Shown here piece by piece: positions 1 to 6,237 of a DNA stretch of 6,618 nucleotides. Position 1 is the stretch's first letter; each line of letters starts with the position of its first letter. Location: positions 1 through 6,618 of the forward strand of contig CANQJU010000064.1 in the NCBI GenBank assembly GCA_947624315.1, in the 5' to 3' direction. The translations under genes and the position numbers were made by a program. The notes below the pieces were generated by a model. That model did not search any database and had not been told where the DNA came from. It saw only the letters and a program-made list of their open reading frames with translations. This stretch comes from an uncultured Bacilli bacterium (lineage in GTDB: Bacteria > Bacillota_I > Bacilli_A > ML615J-28 > CAG-698).

Positions 1-1086
1 ATAAAAGAATTTAGCATTTTTAATATTATTCTTTTTAGCAAATTCATTAGCATTTTCAATATTTGCTTTATTGTTATCAACACCATATAATTCACTAACG
101 GAATCAGCTAAATATAAACCAATACTTCCAATTCCGCAATACAAATCTATTACTTTTTCTTTACCCTTTAATTCACAAGCCTTTTTAACTTCATCATATA
201 ATTTAATAGTTTGTTTAGAATTTAATTGGAAAAAGGCATCAGGGGAAATGGAAAAATCAAGATTTCCAAGCTTGCCATTAATTTGTTCAACCCCACTTAA
301 TAAAATAACTTTATTATTAATTATTTCAATAGATTTAGGATTAGAATTAATAGTGTAATAAACGGATTTAATATCATCAATTTTAATAACATCTTTTAAA
401 ATGTTTTCCAATCTTTTGTCCTCATGCATTAAAACAAAAGTTGCTTGCACCTCTTGTGTTTCTTCAAAACCTCTTAAAACAATATATCTCAAGTTTCCTT
501 GACGAAAACGAGGATTATAAATATCAATATTAGCATTAGTTAAATATGCAAGAATTTTTTTCATTGTTTTAGAAATAAGTTTTGATTCGATTAAACATTC
601 ATCAACATATACTAATTTATTTGAATCTTTAGCATATATTCCTGTTACAACCTTTTCCCCATCATGGCGAACTGGTAATTGCGTTTTGTTGCGATAAAAC
701 CAAGGATCATCCATACCAATTGTACTATTAACTATTAATTCTGATGTATCACCATCATAATATTTTTCAAATGCTTCTTCTACCAATGCTCTTTTTTGAT
801 TTAGTTGTTCATAATAATCAATGTGTTGCATTTGGCAACCTCCACATTTTCCATAATATGGACAACGTGGTTCCACTCTATTAGGAGATACTTTTTTAAA
901 TTTTGTTATTTCTCCATAAGCATATCCTTTTTCAACTTTAGTTATTTTTACTTCAACTATTTCTCCAACAATCGCATTAGAAACAAAAATGGCTTGGCGA
1001 CGATAATAGCCAATACCTTCTCCATTTATTCCCATGCGTTTTATTGTTATTAAAATTAAATCATTTAATTTAACTTGTGCTTCCAT
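1..1086 (-). CDS. rlmD: 23S rRNA (uracil-5-)-methyltransferase, RlmD/RlmCD (RumA) type, C-terminus cut by window edge
   Basis: This is an open frame of 362 codons from ATG at 1086 to the left edge, with no stop seen. The family methylates C5 of uracils in 23S rRNA (U1939 in E. coli RlmD; U747 and U1939 by the single Firmicute RlmCD) using SAM. Residues about 6-65 look like the TRAM RNA-binding domain (MGINGEGIG at 18-26). An iron-sulfur motif follows: Cys75, Cys81, Cys84 and Cys164, spaced C-x5-C-x2-C-x79-C as in RumA. YRNK is at 131-134, SPDAFFQLN at 281-289 and the SAM-binding DLYCGIGSIGL at 314-324. Family members are usually about 450 residues, so the last quarter, with the catalytic Cys and Glu, lies outside the window. 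The start is chosen for the AGAGG eight bases upstream; Met18 would cut into TRAM. It has its own likely promoter in the 78-nt gap after pdaA. The family is near certain; RlmD versus RlmCD specificity cannot be told from sequence. Confidence 0.95.
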   Translation of the reverse strand, partial: MEAQVKLNDLILITIKRMGINGEGIGYYRRQAIFVSNAIVGEIVEVKITKVEKGYAYGEITKFKKVSPNRVEPRCPYYGKCGGCQMQHIDYYEQLNQKRALVEEAFEKYYDGDTSELIVNSTIGMDDPWFYRNKTQLPVRHDGEKVVTGIYAKDSNKLVYVDECLIESKLISKTMKKILAYLTNANIDIYNPRFRQGNLRYIVLRGFEETQEVQATFVLMHEDKRLENILKDVIKIDDIKSVYYTINSNPKSIEIINNKVILLSGVEQINGKLGNLDFSISPDAFFQLNSKQTIKLYDEVKKACELKGKEKVIDLYCGIGSIGLYLADSVSELYGVDNNKANIENANEFAKKNNIKNAKFFY

Positions 1087-1094
1087 TTTTAAAA

Positions 1095-1099
1095 CCTCT
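1095..1099 (-). promoter_or_regulatory. Ribosome binding site of rlmD
   Basis: AGAGG on the minus strand sits eight bases before the ATG at 1086. It is weaker than the sites of the pfp and pdaA genes but decides for this ATG over the internal Met18, which has no comparable site. Confidence 0.6.
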
Positions 1100-1108
1100 A
1101 TTAATATA

Positions 1109-1117
1109 ATTATAGCA
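1109..1117 (-). promoter_or_regulatory. Extended -10 promoter element for rlmD
   Basis: On the minus strand the bases read TGCTATAAT, a perfect extended -10 (TGn plus TATAAT). It lies in the 78-nt gap between the pdaA stop and the rlmD start. No good -35 is visible at 16-18 bp spacing (the bases there are T-rich, such as TTTTAT), which extended -10 promoters tolerate. Transcription would begin near 1102, giving a leader of about 15 nt that still holds the AGAGG. The region is so AT-rich that chance matches are common, but the TGn extension and the position favour a real promoter. Confidence 0.55.
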
Positions 1118-1164
1118 TAATTATTAAAAAAATAAAAGGATTAAAAAGGAAAAATGCCTTATAT

Positions 1165-1914
1165 TTAATAAGACATTTCATCGAGGTTTTTAATTACATA
1201 TCCATTTTGGCGCAAATCGTCAATAACATTTTCTAAACATTCTAAATTATCTTGAGAAACTGTATGAAGTAAAATAATTGCTCCATTGTGAATATTATTC
1301 ATTATAGCTTGATAGCCATAATCACCACCATGTTGATTATTAGTATCCCAATCCTTATAAGCAATAGACCAGAAAAATGTTTTATATCCCATACTTGCGA
1401 TATGTTTTAAGGATTCTTGAGAAAACTCTCCTTCCGGAGGCCTAAAGAACTTAACCATTTTCTGATGAGTAATATTATAATATTTATCTTCTACTTTAGT
1501 TATTTCTTCTTCTAAAGTATCTAAAGATATTTTTGTGATATTCTTGTGATTCCAGGTATGATTACCAACTATATGTCCTTCATCAACAATCCTTTTCACC
1601 AAGTCTTGCTCACGAGTCAAAAAATCTCCAGTAACAAAGAAAGTACTTTTTACATTTTTATCTTTTAAGATATCAAGAATTTTACTAAGAATGCCATGAT
1701 CATAACCCGCATCAAAAGTTAGATATACTTCTTTTTGCGATGTATCCCCAACAAAGTAACTATTTGTTCCTTCAATCTCTTGTTTGTAAAAACCTATTTC
1801 CGGAGTTAAATGTTGATCATTTCGAGAAAATCCCCATCCATAGCCTAATATTTTGGGATTAGTAATTAAAACCATAAAAGCGAATACATTTAATAACAAT
1901 AAAATTTTTTTCAT
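1165..1914 (-). CDS. pdaA: PdaA-like peptidoglycan N-acetylmuramic acid deacetylase (CE4 / NodB fold)
   Basis: A 249-residue exported polysaccharide deacetylase. In Bacillus, PdaA removes the acetyl group of muramic acid and helps form the delta-lactam of spore cortex. A lysine pair and a hydrophobic stretch (2-18) form a signal peptide or anchor. YGWGFSRN at 25-32 and VGDTS at 55-59 match the PdaA N-terminal signature. The NodB motifs are present: TFDAG at 66-70 (Asp68 probable base), HTWNH at 119-123 (His119 and His123 for metal), RPP at 158-160, DWD at 188-190 and LLHTVS at 215-220 (His217). Length is close to B. subtilis PdaA (about 260). Ala69 replaces the second Asp of generic CE4 enzymes, which I recall as Asn in PdaA. 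The ATG overlaps the TGA of the YihY-family gene by four bases and has AAGGAGG four bases upstream, so translation is coupled. Last gene of the likely pfp operon. The PdaA call is strong; a spore role is inferred. Confidence 0.92.
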   Translation of the reverse strand: MKKILLLLNVFAFMVLITNPKILGYGWGFSRNDQHLTPEIGFYKQEIEGTNSYFVGDTSQKEVYLTFDAGYDHGILSKILDILKDKNVKSTFFVTGDFLTREQDLVKRIVDEGHIVGNHTWNHKNITKISLDTLEEEITKVEDKYYNITHQKMVKFFRPPEGEFSQESLKHIASMGYKTFFWSIAYKDWDTNNQHGGDYGYQAIMNNIHNGAIILLHTVSQDNLECLENVIDDLRQNGYVIKNLDEMSY

Positions 1915-2774
1915 TTTGCCTCCTTGTATTCACTATTATTATTTACTTCCTTTACTAATTTATTTTTCTTTGTTCTTCCATTTAAGAAATAATTGATAAA
2001 AATACCTAATATTACAAAATAGTTAATAACAAAAATCAAAATTAAAGAACTGCTGATGATAAATGATATATATGATGTAACACTTATTTTCTGATAAAAA
2101 TTTAAAAGCAGCAAATATAATTCCAAAATAAGATAAATCAATAATGTTGAAAAAATAGCTCCAATATAGGTTTTTTTTAATGACATTTTTATTGGAGGAA
2201 CATAAATATATAAAAGAATAATTAAATTAAAAATCATTATTATTTCAACAAGTAATTCCAATATATTTTTTATTAAATAATTATTTATTAATAAAATATT
2301 TTCAATGAAATGATGACTATAAACAATAAAAACCAGTTCAAATAAACCAATTACTAAAAGCATTAAAAACATTATCAAAGAATTAAAGCGCATCTTTATA
2401 CTATTTCTTTTTTTAATCTCCCTATATATTTCATCAGCGACCAAATTATATGAATGAATTATCGAAGATGATGACCATATTACACTTAAGGAGGCAAAGG
2501 ATGTATAATTTTTTAAAGAAAAGTTAGGAATTATTTTTTTCAGATATTCAATAAAATCTCGTGAAAAAATGGATAATACTCTTAAGAAAAGAATATTATC
2601 CATAATATCAATTTTAGTATTAATAATTTGAATTATAATAATTGTTAATGATAAGATTGAAACCAACATATAAAATGATATTGATGAACTCATAATACTT
2701 ATGTTGTATTTTTTATCATAATTTATTAATTTTTTAATAAATTGAAAAAATTTGCTTTCTTTTATTCTTTTCAT
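1911..2774 (-). CDS. YihY/virulence factor BrkB family integral membrane protein
   Basis: A 287-residue protein with about six membrane segments: roughly 26-51, 90-110, 131-152, 170-192, 203-225 and 234-263. An amphipathic lysine-rich N-terminus precedes them and a charged tail (265-287) follows. The pattern fits the YihY/BrkB family (once misnamed ribonuclease BN): a first helix rich in Ser and aromatic residues (SFYMLVSI at 33-40), a SVIWSSSS stretch at 97-104 followed by a YREIKKR-type charged loop (117-123), and a paired proline VPPIK at 192-196. Length matches the family (about 280-300). The family's function is unsettled, so none is claimed. It starts 31 nt after cls and overlaps pdaA by four bases. 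No Shine-Dalgarno sequence is visible before the ATG, and no other start is available in frame upstream before a stop. Ends with TGA. The family call rests on topology and motif resemblance. Confidence 0.8.
   Translation of the reverse strand: MKRIKESKFFQFIKKLINYDKKYNISIMSSSISFYMLVSILSLTIIIIQIINTKIDIMDNILFLRVLSIFSRDFIEYLKKIIPNFSLKNYTSFASLSVIWSSSSIIHSYNLVADEIYREIKKRNSIKMRFNSLIMFLMLLVIGLFELVFIVYSHHFIENILLINNYLIKNILELLVEIIMIFNLIILLYIYVPPIKMSLKKTYIGAIFSTLLIYLILELYLLLLNFYQKISVTSYISFIISSSLILIFVINYFVILGIFINYFLNGRTKKNKLVKEVNNNSEYKEAK
1919..1925 (-). promoter_or_regulatory. Ribosome binding site of pdaA inside the end of the upstream gene
   Basis: AAGGAGG on the minus strand is a full-strength Shine-Dalgarno sequence. 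It is embedded in the last codons (Lys-Glu-Ala) of the YihY-family gene and lies four bases from the pdaA ATG. With the ATGA overlap this marks translational coupling. Confidence 0.85.
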
Positions 2775-2805
2775 ACAATTATTATTTGTTAAAAATAATT
2801 AATTA

Positions 2806-4329
2806 TTACATCATTGGAGAAAAAGCTCGAAGAATTGCAACTAATATTTTCTTAAAAATATTCTTTTTGCAGTTTTCTAATTTGACTTCTTCAGAAATAC
2901 CAATTGAAGATAAAAAATCAGTTTTGATATCATTAATTGTACTGCTATCATATAGCATACAAGATATTTCATAATGCAAATACAAACTTCTATAATCGAA
3001 ATTGGCACTACCAACTATTCCCATCATATCATCAGCTATAATTATTTTACTATGAACAAAACCAGGTGTATATTCATATATTTTAACTCCAGCCTTAATT
3101 AAATCTTCATAATATGATTGTGTAACCATATAAACCATTTTTTTATCAGGAATATGTGGAACCATAATTCTAACATCAACGCCACTTAAAGCAGATGTTT
3201 TTAAAGTTGTTAAGAATTCATTATCTAAAATCAAATATGGAGTCTGAATATATACATAATTATTGGCTTCCTGAACAATTTGCATATAAGTCATTTCTGT
3301 TGATTGATCCTGAGTAAATGGTCCATCACCAAATACTTGAACAAATCCATCAGTAACTTCAGATGAAGTAGGTAGGAAGTCGTGATAATCTAATTTTTCT
3401 CTTTGACATATTTCCCACATTTTTAAAAACAAATATGTTAAATTAGCTACTCCTTCTCCCTTTAACAAAATCATTGAATCTTTCCAATATCCAAAAGGTG
3501 AATCAATATTTATATACTCATCAGATAAATTCATTCCACCAGTAAATCCCACATTACCATCAATAATAATTATTTTACGGTGATCGCGATAGTTAATTTT
3601 CATGGATAAGTATGGACGCATGGTATTAAAAGAAACAACTTTTAAACCTTCGTTTCGTAACTTTTTACTAAAATTGCTTTTAAGTTTATTTAGGCATCCA
3701 AAGTCATCATAGATTAAACGAACATCTACTCCTTCTTTTACTTTTTCCTTCAGGATTTCATAAATATCACCCCACATCTTTCCATCACGAATAATAAAGA
3801 ACTCTAAGAAAATAAATTTTTTAGCCTTCTTTAATTCCTTTAATATTTCTGGAAAAACATTTTCTCCAGGTGATAAGTATTGAGAAGTCGTATGAGCAAA
3901 AACAGGCATTAAAGTAGTATTATTTATATAATTGCTTACTTTAATAAATCCTTTGCTTTCTAAATCTAAATCTTTTGCCATCTCTTTGTTATAATCACAT
4001 GACTCATTATACATTTCTAAATATTTGTTTTTAGCTTTTTTAGAAAATTTTAAGCGACCAAATAACCAGTAAAAGAAAATCCCAAAAAATGGTAGAGCAA
4101 ATATTGCCACAAGCCAAGATATTTTATATGCGGGATTAAATTTTCGATTAATAATAAATATTGCTTCAATAATTGATAAACCCAAAAATACAAAATAAAC
4201 AACAATCCCTCTTCTTCCAATAGAAATAATTAAATAAGACAATAATACAATTTGTAATAAAAATAAAACTGCTAATATAAATGTTCTACTTAATAATACT
4301 CTTAAAATTCGCTTTAAAAATTTTAACAT
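2806..4329 (-). CDS. cls: Cardiolipin synthase, bacterial Cls (two phospholipase D domains)
   Basis: A 507-residue membrane enzyme expected to join two phosphatidylglycerol molecules into cardiolipin and glycerol at the cytoplasmic membrane. The N-terminus has hydrophobic segments at about 15-37, 41-60 and 69-90; the latter two resemble the PLDNc_N region (NPAYKISWLVAIFALPFFG at 65-83). Two HKD motifs follow: His250-x-Lys252-x4-Asp257 with GFTGGMN at 261-267, and His426-x-Lys428-x4-Asp433 with GSANFDYRS at 440-448. Both catalytic triads are intact, and the length is typical of bacterial Cls (about 480-510). The ATG is chosen for the AGGAGA four bases upstream. It begins 30 nt after the phosphofructokinase stop and ends 31 nt before the YihY-family gene, with no convincing terminator on either side, so it is probably co-transcribed with both. 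Function is confident at family level; a related PLD-type phosphatidyltransferase is the only alternative. Confidence 0.96.
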   Translation of the reverse strand: MLKFLKRILRVLLSRTFILAVLFLLQIVLLSYLIISIGRRGIVVYFVFLGLSIIEAIFIINRKFNPAYKISWLVAIFALPFFGIFFYWLFGRLKFSKKAKNKYLEMYNESCDYNKEMAKDLDLESKGFIKVSNYINNTTLMPVFAHTTSQYLSPGENVFPEILKELKKAKKFIFLEFFIIRDGKMWGDIYEILKEKVKEGVDVRLIYDDFGCLNKLKSNFSKKLRNEGLKVVSFNTMRPYLSMKINYRDHRKIIIIDGNVGFTGGMNLSDEYINIDSPFGYWKDSMILLKGEGVANLTYLFLKMWEICQREKLDYHDFLPTSSEVTDGFVQVFGDGPFTQDQSTEMTYMQIVQEANNYVYIQTPYLILDNEFLTTLKTSALSGVDVRIMVPHIPDKKMVYMVTQSYYEDLIKAGVKIYEYTPGFVHSKIIIADDMMGIVGSANFDYRSLYLHYEISCMLYDSSTINDIKTDFLSSIGISEEVKLENCKKNIFKKILVAILRAFSPMM

Positions 4330-4333
4330 AAGC

Positions 4334-4339
4334 TCTCCT
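4334..4339 (-). promoter_or_regulatory. Ribosome binding site of cls
   Basis: AGGAGA on the minus strand, four bases before the ATG at 4329, lies in the 30-nt gap after the phosphofructokinase gene and fixes the cls start. Confidence 0.8.
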
Positions 4340-4359
4340 GTTGTTTATTTTATAAAATG

Positions 4360-5604
4360 TTATTTAACGTATACTTTTTTAAGTTTTGCAAATCTTGGTA
4401 GGCCATCTTCTAATGGTGAATTAGATGGTCCTTGAATTAATGGTAATGCATATTCAGCATATTCTTTAGTTAAGCCTTTGTGATTTGGTAAAATCCATTC
4501 TAATGGAATTGTTTTTTCAGTGTTTGCGGCAAATTCAACTGGAAGTAATTTGTAATCGATATGATATTTCTTGCTATTTTCATCGCGTACAAATACAACC
4601 ATCTTATCTGTTTCACCTTCAACAGCATATCTAACAGCCATTCTACCAGCCATAAATGCTTCTTCAATATCAGTTCCACTACCAACATGAGCTCCACATC
4701 TTTGCATTAATGAAAATTCAATTGGTCTAACTTTAATTTTTAATTTTTCATTAACCATACTAGCTAGAACAGATGCTGTTCCACCTAATTGAGCATGTCC
4801 AAATGAATCTTTAGCTTTTGAAGATAAATATTCACTAATTAAATTTCCATCTTTATCTTTAATACCTTCAGATATAACAGCAATAACCTTATTATCTTTT
4901 TCTTTGGCAACTTTACTAACATCTTCCATAAATTCATCAATAGAGAATGGTTGCTCAGGCAAATAAATTAAATCAGGTCCTAAACCTTTTAAAGATGCTA
5001 AAGATGCAGCAGCTGTTAACCATCCAGCATTTCTTCCCATAACTTCAACAATTGTAATCATACCAGTATCATATACATGAGTGTCTAAATATAATTCCAT
5101 CATAGTTGTGGCAACATATTTTGCAGCACTTCCAAATCCTGGGCAATGATCTGTTCCATATAAATCATTATCAATTGTTTTAGGAACACCAATTATATTA
5201 CATTCATATTTTTTACTTTGTAAGTATTTACTAATTTTATTACAAGTATCCATTGAATCATTTCCACCATTATAGAAGAAATATCTAATATTATACTTTT
5301 CAAATACTTCTAAAATACGTTTATAATCTGTTTCATCAACATCTGCTGCTTTTAATTTATAACGTACTGAACCTAAAGCAGATGATGGAGTATTCTTTAA
5401 AAGTTCAAGTTCTTTAACATCCTCTTTGCGAATATCAAAGAATTTTTCTTCTAAAATACCTCTAATACCATGTTCAGCTCCATAAATTTCTGTAATATTT
5501 TTTTGTTCTAATGCTTCTAAAAAGACACCAGCAGCACTTGCGTTTATAACGGAAGTTGGTCCACCAGATTGTCCAAATAGACAAGCTCCTTTTAAACCTT
5601 TCAT
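4360..5604 (-). CDS. pfp: Phosphofructokinase, probably diphosphate (PPi)-dependent
   Basis: A 414-residue cytoplasmic glycolytic enzyme that phosphorylates fructose 6-phosphate to fructose 1,6-bisphosphate. Phosphate-binding GQSGGPT is at 11-17, GGNDS at 113-117, PKTIDND at 141-147 with catalytic base Asp145, MGRNAGW at 189-195, and the sugar-phosphate region LMQRCGAHVGSGTD at 299-312. Two positions separate donors in this family. ATP enzymes have Gly at the GGDGS and GTIDND sites; here they are Asp116 and Lys142, the PPi-type pair. The length (about 90 more than E. coli PfkA) also fits PPi enzymes. A PPi enzyme is reversible and saves ATP, common in anaerobes. It has TAGGAGG five bases before the ATG and a good promoter just upstream, and is first in the likely operon with cls, the YihY-family gene and pdaA. 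Donor use is inferred from residues; activity with ATP is not excluded. Confidence 0.93.
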   Translation of the reverse strand: MKGLKGACLFGQSGGPTSVINASAAGVFLEALEQKNITEIYGAEHGIRGILEEKFFDIRKEDVKELELLKNTPSSALGSVRYKLKAADVDETDYKRILEVFEKYNIRYFFYNGGNDSMDTCNKISKYLQSKKYECNIIGVPKTIDNDLYGTDHCPGFGSAAKYVATTMMELYLDTHVYDTGMITIVEVMGRNAGWLTAAASLASLKGLGPDLIYLPEQPFSIDEFMEDVSKVAKEKDNKVIAVISEGIKDKDGNLISEYLSSKAKDSFGHAQLGGTASVLASMVNEKLKIKVRPIEFSLMQRCGAHVGSGTDIEEAFMAGRMAVRYAVEGETDKMVVFVRDENSKKYHIDYKLLPVEFAANTEKTIPLEWILPNHKGLTKEYAEYALPLIQGPSNSPLEDGLPRFAKLKKVYVK

Positions 5605-5609
5605 ATTTT

Positions 5610-5616
5610 CCTCCTA
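5610..5616 (-). promoter_or_regulatory. Ribosome binding site of pfp
   Basis: TAGGAGG on the minus strand, five bases from the ATG at 5604. It is a consensus Shine-Dalgarno site and suggests strong translation. Confidence 0.88.
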
Positions 5617-5631
5617 GTTTTTTACTAAATT

Positions 5632-5660
5632 ATTATACTAAAATATTTCGATTTTAGCAA
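5632..5660 (-). promoter_or_regulatory. Sigma-A-type promoter of the pfp-cls-yihY-pdaA run
   Basis: On the minus strand, TTGCTA (5660-5655) and a perfect TATAAT (5637-5632) are separated by exactly 17 bases. Transcription would start near 5625, about 20 bases before the pfp ATG, leaving a short leader that holds the TAGGAGG. The element lies downstream of the terminator of the preceding unit, as expected for a new transcription unit. It is the best promoter in the window and probably drives all four genes. Confidence 0.8.
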
Positions 5661-5670
5661 GTTATTTGTA

Positions 5671-5717
5671 AAATAATAAAAAGGATTTGTGACAAATGTT
5701 ATTTTTTCGCAAATCCT
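5671..5717 (-). terminator. Rho-independent terminator of the right-hand membrane-protein unit
   Basis: Read on the minus strand, AGGATTTG (5717-5710) and CAAATCCT (5689-5682) form a perfect 8-bp stem with a 20-base loop, followed at once by TTTTTATTATTT. It begins 11 bases after the TGA of the gene ending at 5729. The stem has only three G-C pairs and the loop is large, so it may be of moderate strength. On the plus strand no T-run follows directly, so it is read as minus-strand only. Confidence 0.7.
5685..5697. repeat. 13-bp palindrome inside the terminator loop region
   Basis: ATTTGT-G-ACAAAT is a perfect inverted repeat around one central base. It shares its left half with one arm of the terminator stem and lies 25 bases upstream of the pfp -35 box. 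It could be an alternative hairpin (ATTTG/CAAAT around a 3-base loop) or a protein-binding site; nothing in the sequence decides between these, and in AT-rich DNA it may be chance. Confidence 0.4.
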
Positions 5718-5728
5718 AATATAAATTT

Positions 5729-6235
5729 TCAATTTTTTTTATTCAACATAAATAATAAAAGCAATACTGTTATAATAACAATTATCCAAATTATAGTCTT
5801 AATTGTTTTTAACTTTTTAATACGCTTATTATGTTCTTTATCAATATAAAATCTATTCAACTTTATTTCCATACTAGAATTATTGCATTCAAAAGCTGGT
5901 TTATCAAATGATTTATTAACTAATGCTATTTCTAAAGTTTCATTTTTATTTAAAGATATTGTTCCTGTAAAATCAATTTTGGCTATATTTGCTTTTACTC
6001 TTTTATCAAATATTCCTAATATACTAACAAAAAAGAAAATCATTTGCATAAAAAACCAATGCTTTCCACTCAATTCATCAATTGTCGTTACGTTTATATC
6101 AACCTTATCTTTATCAGTTTTATATGTACCAATTAATATATCTTTTTTACGTTTCATGATGACTTCATCATTATTTGCCCAAACAATAATATCAAATCTT
6201 TTAACATTTTTTAAAATAATAGTCAATTCATTCAT
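5729..6235 (-). CDS. Unrecognised membrane-anchored protein, 168 residues
   Basis: I do not recognise this protein. From the ATG at 6235 it begins MNELTIILK, and residues 1-58 are mixed polar and beta-like. A short aromatic stretch follows (HWFFMQMIFFFVSILGIF, 59-76) that could cross or lie on the membrane. A second polar, beta-like segment (80-131) comes next, then a very basic stretch (KEHNKRIKKLKTIK, about 133-146) before a C-terminal membrane helix (147-163) and a short lysine tail. The basic flank places the segment before the last helix in the cytoplasm by the positive-inside rule. The frame is open back to a Met at 6271, but that start would overlap the upstream gene by 34 bases. The 6235 ATG lies two bases after that gene's TAG, with a GGATGG five bases upstream, so coupling is likely. 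Met at 6244 is the other candidate. Ends with TGA, followed by a terminator. Confidence 0.72.
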   Translation of the reverse strand: MNELTIILKNVKRFDIIVWANNDEVIMKRKKDILIGTYKTDKDKVDINVTTIDELSGKHWFFMQMIFFFVSILGIFDKRVKANIAKIDFTGTISLNKNETLEIALVNKSFDKPAFECNNSSMEIKLNRFYIDKEHNKRIKKLKTIKTIIWIIVIITVLLLLFMLNKKN

Positions 6236-6237
6236 AT

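Noticed and set aside
71..358. Plus-strand open frame of 95 codons
   Set aside because: Antisense to the rlmD methyltransferase domain, whose conserved motifs fix the minus-strand frame; no ribosome binding site.
805..1053. Plus-strand open frame of 82 codons
   Set aside because: Antisense to the TRAM and iron-sulfur region of rlmD; the Phe/Ser/Tyr-rich product is typical of an AT-rich shadow frame.
1146..1160. Possible terminator after pdaA (AAGG/CCTT followed by T-rich bases on the minus strand)
   Set aside because: The stem is only four base pairs with a seven-base loop; too weak to report as a terminator. Some read-through into rlmD is possible.
2786..2974. Plus-strand open frame of 62 codons
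   Set aside because: Antisense to the C-terminus of cls; no ribosome binding site.
4347..4358. 12-bp palindrome ATTTTATAAAAT between pfp and cls, which also resembles a -10 box
   Set aside because: Contains no G or C and no useful loop, so it is not a terminator. Such matches are expected by chance in this AT-rich DNA, and no matching -35 was found.
4500..4697. Second minus-strand frame of 65 codons
   Set aside because: Lies wholly inside pfp in another frame, over its conserved sugar-phosphate-binding region.
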